From JAEUMG01 sp046349315 (GTDB taxonomy: Bacteria; Pseudomonadota; Alphaproteobacteria; Rhizobiales; Aestuariivirgaceae), in contig JAXMCQ010000019.1 of assembly GCA_046349315.1 (NCBI GenBank), positions 1 to 64,000 of the forward strand: a stretch of 64,000 bases of DNA, in the 5' to 3' direction. Shown one piece after another: positions 36,056 to 43,161 of this stretch. Below the pieces are notes generated by a model, which saw only the letters and a program-made list of their open reading frames with translations, was not told where the DNA came from and did no database searches. Position 1 is the first letter of the stretch; each line of letters opens with the position of its first letter. Made by a program: the position numbers and the translations under genes.

Positions 36056-36961
36056 ATGAAGCCTTTCGCCATAGCCGGCATTCAGATGTATCTGAATCAT
36101 GGCTCGAATATCGAGGCCATGCGCCACCGGCTCGACCTCACGATGCATCTCTATCCTTGGGTCGAGATGGTGATGTTCTCGGAACTCGCTGTATTCGGCC
36201 CCTTGCTGCAACATGCTCAGCCATTGCCGGGCCAGGCCGAGGAAGCCTTCCAGCAGATGGCCCGCCACCACAAGATTTGGCTCGTCAACGGCTCGATGTA
36301 CGAGCGCCATGACGGCAAGATCTACAACACCACCTCGATCATCGATCCCGAAGGCGAGGTCGTCGGCCGCTATCGCAAGATGTTTCCGTTCCGGCCCTTG
36401 GAGCAGGGAGTCGAGCCCGGCGATGAGTTCTTCACCTGGGATATCGAAGGTGTCGGCCGCTTCGGCATCCTGAACTGCTATGATATCTGGTTCCCGGAAA
36501 CCGCCCGCCAGCTCACCGCCAGCGGGGCGGAAGTCATCATTCACCCGGTCATGACCCATACCATCGACCGCGATGTCGATATCGCGGTGAGCCATGCGAC
36601 CTCGGCCATGATGCAGTGCTATGTCTTCGACGTGAACGGTCTCGGCGCCGGCGGCAATGGCCAGTCCTGCGTCTTCGATCCATCGGGCCGTGCGCTCTAT
36701 CGGGGCGATGGCACCGAACAGATCATCCCGATCGAAATCGACTTGGAGCAGGTCCGCCGCTCGCGCGAGCGCGGCATCAGGGGCTTGGGCCAGATGGCGA
36801 AAAGCTTCCGCGACCGGCCTGTCGAATTCCCGGTCTATCGCGACGGCTTCGACCAGTCCTATCTTGACGGCCTCGGTGCGTTGGCCACGCCACGCCGCAC
36901 CGACGGTCCGCCGCCAGCGAATGTCAGGACGCTCCCGGTCCGCCGCAGCTTCGTGAAGTAG
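36056..36961 (+). CDS. Carbon-nitrogen hydrolase (nitrilase superfamily)
   Basis: The 301-residue protein shows the Glu-Lys-Cys triad of amidases and nitrilases: E43 (VMFSELAVFG), K108 (GRYRKMFPF) and C141 (FGILNCYDIWFPETARQL). Members hydrolyse amides, nitriles or carbamoyl groups in the cytosol. The exact branch is not clear; aliphatic-amidase-like is possible. It lies 124 bases after glsA on the same strand, which hints at a nitrogen-release theme with the SLC13 permease and glutaminase. Confidence 0.9.
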   Translation: MKPFAIAGIQMYLNHGSNIEAMRHRLDLTMHLYPWVEMVMFSELAVFGPLLQHAQPLPGQAEEAFQQMARHHKIWLVNGSMYERHDGKIYNTTSIIDPEGEVVGRYRKMFPFRPLEQGVEPGDEFFTWDIEGVGRFGILNCYDIWFPETARQLTASGAEVIIHPVMTHTIDRDVDIAVSHATSAMMQCYVFDVNGLGAGGNGQSCVFDPSGRALYRGDGTEQIIPIEIDLEQVRRSRERGIRGLGQMAKSFRDRPVEFPVYRDGFDQSYLDGLGALATPRRTDGPPPANVRTLPVRRSFVK

Positions 36962-37137
36962 CTCGGCACGAGGACACGCACGCGCGGCTTTCCCGGTCAT
37001 GGTTGAAGCGCAACGGCGCTATCAGCCGCCTATCAGCTTGACCCTCCTAGGGTGTCGATCGACGGCGGCATTGATCGCCGCCCGCCATCACTCAATCCGG
37101 GACCGCGCCCGCGTTGATCCCCATCTAGGAGTTCGCC

Positions 37138-37413
37138 ATGTACCGCACATTCGCATCGACCGGCCTTGCCCTGCTGCTCGCCACGCCGGCGATGGCCGAC
37201 GCCGGCTGCAGCACAGCGCCCGCCTCTCAGTTCAAACCCAAGGCGACCCTTGAGGCCCAACTCAAGTCGGAAGGCCTCAAGGTCCGCCAGATCAAGGTCG
37301 AGAACGGCTGCTACGAAGTTTATGCAACCGACAAGGCCGGCAAGAAGATCAATGTCGCCTACAATGCCGAGACCTTGGTGAAGGTCGACAATCCGGAAGC
37401 CGGCGAGGATTGA
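37138..37413 (+). CDS. Small secreted PepSY-domain protein
   Basis: The 91-residue product has a signal peptide (LLLATPAMA-DAG) and then a single PepSY-like fold: KATLEAQLKSEGLKVRQIKVENGCYEVYATDKAGKKINVAYNAETLVKVD in outline. Such domains bind or inhibit periplasmic proteases or sense cofactors. Two cysteines (GCS and NGCYE) may form a disulfide. GGAG precedes the ATG. It converges with the next gene. Confidence 0.82.
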   Translation: MYRTFASTGLALLLATPAMADAGCSTAPASQFKPKATLEAQLKSEGLKVRQIKVENGCYEVYATDKAGKKINVAYNAETLVKVDNPEAGED

Positions 37414-37465
37414 TCGCGCCTGCTGGTCCGCATCATCGCTGCCGTTGAGGGCGTGCTTTCGCCCG

Positions 37466-37843
37466 TTACTGCTGCTGCGCGACCAGGAGCGGCCGGAACT
37501 TCATTTTCGATCCGTCATCGACGGCGGCGACGAACCACTCGCCGTCCTTGACGATCGTCCCGCACAGGGGCTCGCCCTTGGTCCAGTCGTTGAAGCTCAC
37601 GCACAAGGCATTGCCGCGCACATACCAGCGGCCGTCATCCTTGCGGCCATAGGCCTCGCCCTTGAGCGCGCCGTTCTTGTGGCCGGTGAGCGTCACCTTG
37701 TAGCCCTTGACCCGCGCCTCGAAATAGCCGGGAAACATCTGCTTGATCGCTGATCCAGTGAGGCGCGCCGGCCCCGCATCGGCGGTGCCCGCCGCAGCTC
37801 CGAGCCCAACGCCGCAGGCCGCAAGAATCGACAGGATACGCAT
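37466..37843 (-). CDS. Small secreted protein, DUF995-like
   Basis: From ATG 37843 the product is 125 residues, with a signal peptide (GAAAGTADA-GPA). The body reads LTGSAIKQMFPGYFEARVKGYKVTLTG...GRWYVRGNALCVSFNDW...PLCGTIVKDGEWF in outline. The opening LTGSAIKQMF, the central W-V-x-G-x-x-L-C and the second Cys resemble DUF995-type periplasmic proteins. Function is unknown. The open frame further upstream has no signal peptide in front and is discarded. Confidence 0.7.
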   Translation of the reverse strand: MRILSILAACGVGLGAAAGTADAGPARLTGSAIKQMFPGYFEARVKGYKVTLTGHKNGALKGEAYGRKDDGRWYVRGNALCVSFNDWTKGEPLCGTIVKDGEWFVAAVDDGSKMKFRPLLVAQQQ

Positions 37844-37987
37844 GGCTCGAACCCCCTCTGGTGTCTGATGTGATTGGCGTGATCGAGATATGGGGGGAGG
37901 GAGGCTCAATGTCCCTTGTGAATTCCGGACAAAGCTTGTGAATCTCTGCCAAAATGCCTGTCCAGCCGATTCTTGAGGGCAACCGCC

Positions 37988-39010
37988 ATGGCCGAACCGC
38001 GCCTGCGCAACATCCTCGCCCGCCATGTCCTGCGCGACCTGGAAGCCGCCGGCATTGCCACCGCGCCGCTGCTGGCGCGCTCAGGCCTCAAGCGCGCCCA
38101 GGTCAATCGCGACGAGGGCTGGATTGAATATCGCGGCCATGCGCTCTTCCTCGAAGCGGCCGCTGCCGCCACCAACGATGCCTTTTTCGGTCTCGAACTT
38201 GCGCGCCGTTTCGATCCGCGCGATCTCGGCACGCTCGCCTATATCGGGCTTTCCTGCCGCACGCTCGAAGACGCGCTCCTTAACATCGAGCGCTACATGC
38301 CGGTGCAGACCGAAGCCTGGCAGCTTGATCTCGTCTTCGAGGAGGATGCCGCGGTCCTTTCCTTGGAAGCGGCGCGGCCCGATTTCCTTGAATGGGAACA
38401 GGCGGCGGAAGCAACCGTTGCAAGCCTCGTCTATGGCTATCAGTTCTTCCTGTCGGAGCCGCTCGCCCCGCGCGAGATCCACTTCGCGCATCGCCATCGT
38501 GACGCCAAGCCGCTTGAGCGCTACACGCAGATGCTCGGTTGCCCCATCGCCTTCGCGAAAGACTCCTGCCGCATCATCATCGCGCGCGACGCCATGCGCC
38601 GCCAGATCACTACCGCCGACGACCGGCTTCTCGCCATACTTCAGGCCTATTGCAACGAGGTGTTGAAGCATCACGCGCCCGGCCGTTCCGATCTCGTCTT
38701 GCGCCTCCAGCAGGCGATCATCGATCTTTTCCCGAGCGGGCGTGCGCGCGCCAAGGTGGCGGCGGCCAATCTCGGCATGACGGAGCGCACCATGCACAGA
38801 AGGCTTGCCGCCGAGAATACCAGCTTCGGCCAGATCCACGAGCGCCTGCGCCGCGATCTGGCGCTCAAATATGTGCGCGAAGAGAAGCTCAATCTGCAGC
38901 AGATCGCCTATCTTCTCGGCTATTCCGATCAGAGCGCCTTCAGCGTCGCGTTCCGGCGCTGGACCGATCGCACGCCGACCGAGATGCGCCAAGGAGGGGG
39001 AAGTCCATGA
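37988..39010 (+). CDS. AraC-family regulator with OruR/ArgR-like sensor domain
   Basis: The 340-residue protein begins at ATG 37988. Residues about 15-205 form the Arabinose_bd-like sensor of the OruR/ArgR group (DLGTLAYIGLSCRTLEDALLNIERYM, EIHFAHRHRDAKPLERYTQMLGCPIAF). The double helix-turn-helix is at about 240-335 (AAANLGMTERTMHRRLAAENTSFGQIHERLRRDLALKYV, LQQIAYLLGYSDQSAFSVAFRRWTDRTP). The stop overlaps the ATG of the cytochrome gene (ATGA), so regulator and cytochrome are co-translated, an unusual pair. Confidence 0.9.
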   Translation: MAEPRLRNILARHVLRDLEAAGIATAPLLARSGLKRAQVNRDEGWIEYRGHALFLEAAAAATNDAFFGLELARRFDPRDLGTLAYIGLSCRTLEDALLNIERYMPVQTEAWQLDLVFEEDAAVLSLEAARPDFLEWEQAAEATVASLVYGYQFFLSEPLAPREIHFAHRHRDAKPLERYTQMLGCPIAFAKDSCRIIIARDAMRRQITTADDRLLAILQAYCNEVLKHHAPGRSDLVLRLQQAIIDLFPSGRARAKVAAANLGMTERTMHRRLAAENTSFGQIHERLRRDLALKYVREEKLNLQQIAYLLGYSDQSAFSVAFRRWTDRTPTEMRQGGGSP

Positions 39011-39330
39011 AACATGTGTTGGCCGTCATGCTCGCTTGCGCGCTTGTCGCAAGCCCGATGCTTGCGCGCGCCGAAGAGCCGACCGCCGAGGAGGGCCAGG
39101 GCCTCGCCGAGGCCAACTGCACCAGATGCCACGCCGTCGGCAAGGAAGGCGCAAGCCCGCTCGCCGCCGCACCGCCGTTTCGCGACGTCGCCAAGCGCTA
39201 CAGCCTGGAAGAATTGATGGACGCCTTCATGGAGGGCTTGCCCGTGCGCCACGAGATCATGCCCGACTGGGACATGACCGAGGACCATTCGATCGCAATC
39301 AGCCTCTACATCATGAGCCTGGCGAAATGA
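39007..39330 (+). CDS. Small periplasmic c-type cytochrome
   Basis: The 107-residue product has a signal peptide (MLARA-EEP), one haem-binding motif C38-T-R-C-H42 and a likely axial Met85 in IMPDWDM. The length fits a class I monohaem cytochrome used as a periplasmic electron carrier. It starts inside the stop of the AraC-family gene. No oxidase or dehydrogenase partner gene is adjacent, so its electron donor and acceptor are unknown. Confidence 0.9.
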   Translation: MKHVLAVMLACALVASPMLARAEEPTAEEGQGLAEANCTRCHAVGKEGASPLAAAPPFRDVAKRYSLEELMDAFMEGLPVRHEIMPDWDMTEDHSIAISLYIMSLAK

Positions 39331-39331
39331 C

Positions 39332-40294
39332 CTATCGTCTGTCCTGCTTGCCCGGCCGCAGGGTCTTGCCGAGAATGTGCTCGTCGCGGCCGATGACATG
39401 CGCCGAGGTCCCCACCAGCAGCGGATCGGCGCCCGTCACCACTTTGCGGTTTTTCGTGGGGTAGGGCAGGCTTGACAGGAAATGCTGCATGCAGGCGATG
39501 CGCGCCCGCTTCTTGTCGTCCGATTTGATGATCGTCCATGGCGCGTCAGCCGTGTCGGTATAGAAGAACATCGCCTCCTTGGCCTCGGTATAGGCGTCCC
39601 ACTTGTCGATCGATGCGCGGTCGATCGGCGACAATTTCCACTGCTTCAACGGATCGTTCTGGCGCGATGAGAACCGCTTCTGCTGCTCCTCGCGGGTGAC
39701 CGAGAACCAGTATTTGTAAAGTCTCAGTCCGGAGCGCACCAACATGCGTTCGAGATCCGGGCACTGCCGCATGAATTCGAGATAGTCGTTGGGATTGCAG
39801 AACCCCATCACGCGCTCTACGCCGGCGCGGTTGTACCAGGAGCGGTCGAACAGCACGATCTCGCCGCCCGCCGGCAGGTTCTCAACGTAGCGCTGGAAAT
39901 ACCACTGGCTCTTCTCGCGGTCGTTTGGCTTTTCAAGCGCCACCACGCGGGCACCGCGCGGGTTGAGATGCTCCATGAAGCGCTTGATCGTCCCGCCCTT
40001 GCCGGCGGCGTCGCGGCCTTCGAAAATCACGACGATGCGCTCGCCGGTTTCCTTCACCCAGTTCTGGACCTTGAGCAGTTCCACCTGAAGCGGAACCATC
40101 TGGCCCTCATAGCTTCCCTCGCCGATCCGGCTGCGATAGGGAAATTCGCCGGTTTCGAAGGCATGCCGGATTGCGTCGGGATCATGCCGCATCCGCGCGA
40201 CCGAAGGGCCGCGCCCGTTCGTTTGGGGTTTGGGCTCGGGCGCGGGGCGCGGCACGGCAAGGTCAGGCGGGGCGTCGGGCACGATTCCCTCCAC
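39332..40294 (-). CDS. ppk2: Polyphosphate kinase 2
   Basis: The 320-residue protein has the PPK2 core: Walker A FEGRDAAGKGGTIKRF (G93 to G101), then PNDREKSQWYFQRYVENLPAGGEIVLFDRSWYNRAGVERVMGF with the lid and Walker B. PPK2 enzymes use polyphosphate to phosphorylate nucleotides (usually NDP to NTP). The first about 40 residues are a proline-rich extension. The stop lies one base from the cytochrome stop, convergent. Its class (I, GDP/ADP) is inferred from length. Confidence 0.9.
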   Translation of the reverse strand: MEGIVPDAPPDLAVPRPAPEPKPQTNGRGPSVARMRHDPDAIRHAFETGEFPYRSRIGEGSYEGQMVPLQVELLKVQNWVKETGERIVVIFEGRDAAGKGGTIKRFMEHLNPRGARVVALEKPNDREKSQWYFQRYVENLPAGGEIVLFDRSWYNRAGVERVMGFCNPNDYLEFMRQCPDLERMLVRSGLRLYKYWFSVTREEQQKRFSSRQNDPLKQWKLSPIDRASIDKWDAYTEAKEAMFFYTDTADAPWTIIKSDDKKRARIACMQHFLSSLPYPTKNRKVVTGADPLLVGTSAHVIGRDEHILGKTLRPGKQDRR

Positions 40295-40395
40295 GTCATC
40301 AAGATTTCACAATCGCCCAGATTGCGGGTTTTGCATTTGATCCTGATCAAGGATCAGGCGCCATTGCCACGCGCGCGCGGAACCGGCAGGCGCAC

Positions 40396-40851
40396 CTAAT
40401 CGCGCATCATTTCTGTCACGATCTCGTCTGGCGAGGCTTCATCATACTGGGGAAGGTCATCGCCAATCGTTTCCCAGCCTGCTTTCGAGGCAACGTGAAT
40501 GTGGGATTCCTTCTCGCGCGGATGGCCCGGGTGAACGCCGCCGTCGAGGGTCGCGGGCATGAAGTACATCAGGTCGGGCTCGCTGTCTTCGTAGGCGAAC
40601 ACCCGGCAGCCGCAAGTCCTGCAGAATCTGTATTCGAAACTTGGCGACGAGCGATATCGGGTGAGTTGATCTTCGCCTGTTATCGCGATGTCGGCGCGCC
40701 GAATGACCGCCCCCGGAACCGACAAGGTCGCAAAGCCTTTGCGACACTGCGAGCAGTGGCAGTGCTGGACGCTCAGGGGCGGCGCCAGAAGCGCATAGCG
40801 CACGCGCCCGCAGTGACATCCGCCGTGCTTCGGGTAGTCCGACATCGCCAT
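40396..40851 (-). CDS. GFA/CENP-V-type zinc protein
   Basis: The 151-residue protein (ATG 40851; 40866 and 40845 also possible) carries the zinc ligands in the typical order: GGCHCGRVRY, HCHCSQCRKGFATL and FCRTCGCRVF. The family is annotated as glutathione-dependent formaldehyde-activating, but most members have no proven activity. A histidine-rich segment GGVHPGHPREKESHIHVASK is present. It is probably cytosolic and single-gene. Confidence 0.85.
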   Translation of the reverse strand: MAMSDYPKHGGCHCGRVRYALLAPPLSVQHCHCSQCRKGFATLSVPGAVIRRADIAITGEDQLTRYRSSPSFEYRFCRTCGCRVFAYEDSEPDLMYFMPATLDGGVHPGHPREKESHIHVASKAGWETIGDDLPQYDEASPDEIVTEMMRD

Positions 40852-41001
40852 CCCCCCGAGTTTCAAAGGTAATGCATTATACGCCGAACTCCCGGCCAGT
40901 GGCTTTCATCACTGAAATGGACCCACCGCTATTCCCGAACCCGATTTGTTCTGGTACACAAATGCAGAACATCGGCACCTGACCAACTGGGGCGGAGACG
41001 C

Positions 41002-41442
41002 ATGAACAAGGCAAAACACATCACCGAGTTGTCACCCGACGCCTGTGAACACGTCCTGACGCTCATGATGCAGGCGTGCGGAAGGATTGCCGACGATCAC
41101 GGATTGGTCATCGACGACTTCCGGTGGCGCGGCCGGTCGGATGGCAACGCCTTCGAAACCGGATTTCGCGTGAGCGTCATCGGGAGAGCCGGGGAAGACC
41201 GCAAGCGGGAACAGGAACTCTTCGCTGCAGCGGCCCAGCAGATCGGCCTCAGTGCGTCAGATTTCGAACGCGAGTTCAGCGTAGAAGGCCACCGCTTCCG
41301 CCTCACCGGTATCGACCAGCGGCGCCCTAAATATCCGATCTCCGCGGAACGAGTTTCCGACGGCCGGCTCTGCAAATTCCCCGCCGATGAGGTGGTGAAG
41401 CTGCTCAGGGGAGAGGAAGGCTCCGTGCACGCGCAGAGGTAG
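41002..41442 (+). CDS. Hypothetical protein
   Basis: The 146-residue product begins MNKAKHITELSPDACEHVLTLMMQACG behind GGGGCGGAGA. It looks soluble, mixed alpha/beta, with no signal peptide or motif I recognise. The 135-base gap before it probably contains its promoter. The 171-base gap after it (41443-41613) has nothing visible. Codon use matches the surroundings, which favours a real gene. Confidence 0.6.
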   Translation: MNKAKHITELSPDACEHVLTLMMQACGRIADDHGLVIDDFRWRGRSDGNAFETGFRVSVIGRAGEDRKREQELFAAAAQQIGLSASDFEREFSVEGHRFRLTGIDQRRPKYPISAERVSDGRLCKFPADEVVKLLRGEEGSVHAQR

Positions 41443-41613
41443 CGATCCCCAAGCCAGATCAGGCTCCGGTAGCAACGTTCTTTCATTCTGCAGAACGACG
41501 AAATGAACGCCCATTCAAAAATGATTCCGCGTGCGGAAATCGCCAAAACCGTGTCGCTAAGAATGCGAAATTTGGGGGTCAAAAGGCGCGAAAATGCCCT
41601 CCCGAACGCGCCC

Positions 41614-43071
41614 TCAGAACATCTTTTGCGTCGAATCCGCGGGTGGTGGGACAGGCGCCGAGGAGCCCGTCACCGGGATCGCCTCGAACTGCCGGTGGAT
41701 CGCCGAAACCCAATCCTTGGCCCGCTGCGTGAGCTTGCGGTCATCGGTCTGGAAGCGCCCGCGCGACACCAGGATGCCCATATCGGCGCCGTGATAGCGA
41801 TAGTCGCCGGCCGAATAGACGCGCAGGTAGAAGGCCTCGTTCTCGTCCGAAACCAGGAACCAATCTATTGATTTCCTTACGAGTTTTATCTCACCCTTGG
41901 CGTCGATCCGCCAGATGCCGGAAGCCGGCGCTTTGGTGATCATCTCCACCCGGTCGACCGGATATTTGAGGATGAGCTGGCTCCAATTGTCGAACTCGCT
42001 CCACCGGTCCTGGATGCGCGCAAGGTCGAGCTCCCAATCGACATCCATGAATTCGAGCATATGAAACAGATAGATAGGACAGCCGCCATAGGTCGAGGTG
42101 ATGAGATTGGTCATCGGCGAGGCGCCTGAAATGCGCGGGTTGATTTCGCCCAGATAAACCTCGCGACTCTCCGTATCTATCAGAAAATCCATGCAAAAAG
42201 CGCCTTTGTAGCCGGCCTTGTAGAGCCGGTCGCCGAGCTTCTGCGCCATTTTGAGGACGGCTTTCCGCTCCTTCTCGAAACCGCCGACAAAAACGTCATT
42301 GCCGCACCAGCCGCCCTTGTAAGGGGTCACCTCGCCGAAGCCCGTAATGTCGGTCTGCATCGGCCCAACAAGCGTTCCATGCCGTGTCGCAACCGCCTCG
42401 AGCGTTCCCGGCAAGTGCTTGATCCGCCGCATGATTTTGAGCTCTTCTGAGCTGAGCGTCTCGGCATTCTTGGCGAAATCGGCGGCCGATTTAATGAAGA
42501 ATGTGGTGCGGCCGGAATCGCCATAAGGCGTCTGGACGACCAGATCCCTGCCGAGTTTTGCCTTTGCGGCGAGCTTCAGTAATTCGGGATAAGTCTTTGC
42601 TTTCCCTAAGATATTCGGAGCGCTCTTGATCCCGGCCTCGTTGCCGAGCTGGGTGGTGACGATCTTGGAATCGATATGCTTACGGAGCTTCGCCGGGGGG
42701 AGCGCGATCGTCTGCTTCAGCTCCTTCGCCAGCGCTTCGGTTTCCTCGTCGAACATCACCAGGAGCAGAAGGCCGGGTCCGCGTTCAGTCAATCGCGCGC
42801 GTACTTCCTTGTGCCGGAGCAGGTAATTGTTGACGTCCTCGATTGAGCGGAACTCATGCGGTCCGTGCTCGCGCGGCACCACGATTTTGGGGTGCGTGCC
42901 GTCAAAGGAATCGAAATAATTGATATATTCGAAGCGGTTGATCCAGCGGCCGAGGCCCAGGATATTGTAGGGCGTGGGCGACAGGAAGGTGATCGGCGTG
43001 TGATTTTTCCTGAAGTATCCGAACACATCCGAAAGTGACGTAAGCTTTTGCCGTTTTGCCCCGCGCGCCAT
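41614..43071 (-). CDS. ATP-grasp domain protein of unknown function
   Basis: The 485-residue product shows an ATP-grasp core from about 120 to 330: lid/binding segment GRDLVVQTPYGDSGRTTFFIKS, then YKGAFCMDFLIDTESREVYLGEINPRISGASPMTNLIT with the metal-binding Glu and Asn. The N-terminal domain (FLSPTPYNILGLGRWINRFEYINYFDSFDG) is a distinct pre-ATP-grasp fold. Such enzymes ligate a carboxylate to an amine or thiol; the substrate is unknown. It is not in a biosynthetic cluster, which makes a peptide-ligase assignment unsafe. It is divergent from the DUF2339 gene, with a 90-base gap. Confidence 0.82.
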   Translation of the reverse strand: MARGAKRQKLTSLSDVFGYFRKNHTPITFLSPTPYNILGLGRWINRFEYINYFDSFDGTHPKIVVPREHGPHEFRSIEDVNNYLLRHKEVRARLTERGPGLLLLVMFDEETEALAKELKQTIALPPAKLRKHIDSKIVTTQLGNEAGIKSAPNILGKAKTYPELLKLAAKAKLGRDLVVQTPYGDSGRTTFFIKSAADFAKNAETLSSEELKIMRRIKHLPGTLEAVATRHGTLVGPMQTDITGFGEVTPYKGGWCGNDVFVGGFEKERKAVLKMAQKLGDRLYKAGYKGAFCMDFLIDTESREVYLGEINPRISGASPMTNLITSTYGGCPIYLFHMLEFMDVDWELDLARIQDRWSEFDNWSQLILKYPVDRVEMITKAPASGIWRIDAKGEIKLVRKSIDWFLVSDENEAFYLRVYSAGDYRYHGADMGILVSRGRFQTDDRKLTQRAKDWVSAIHRQFEAIPVTGSSAPVPPPADSTQKMF

Positions 43072-43161
43072 GCTTGCTCCCCCCGAGGTTATTTTCCGCT
43101 AGTGTAGACTCAACAGAGGGGGTGCTGCCAAGCTCTCCTCCGCGCGATTCGGGGACGGTCG

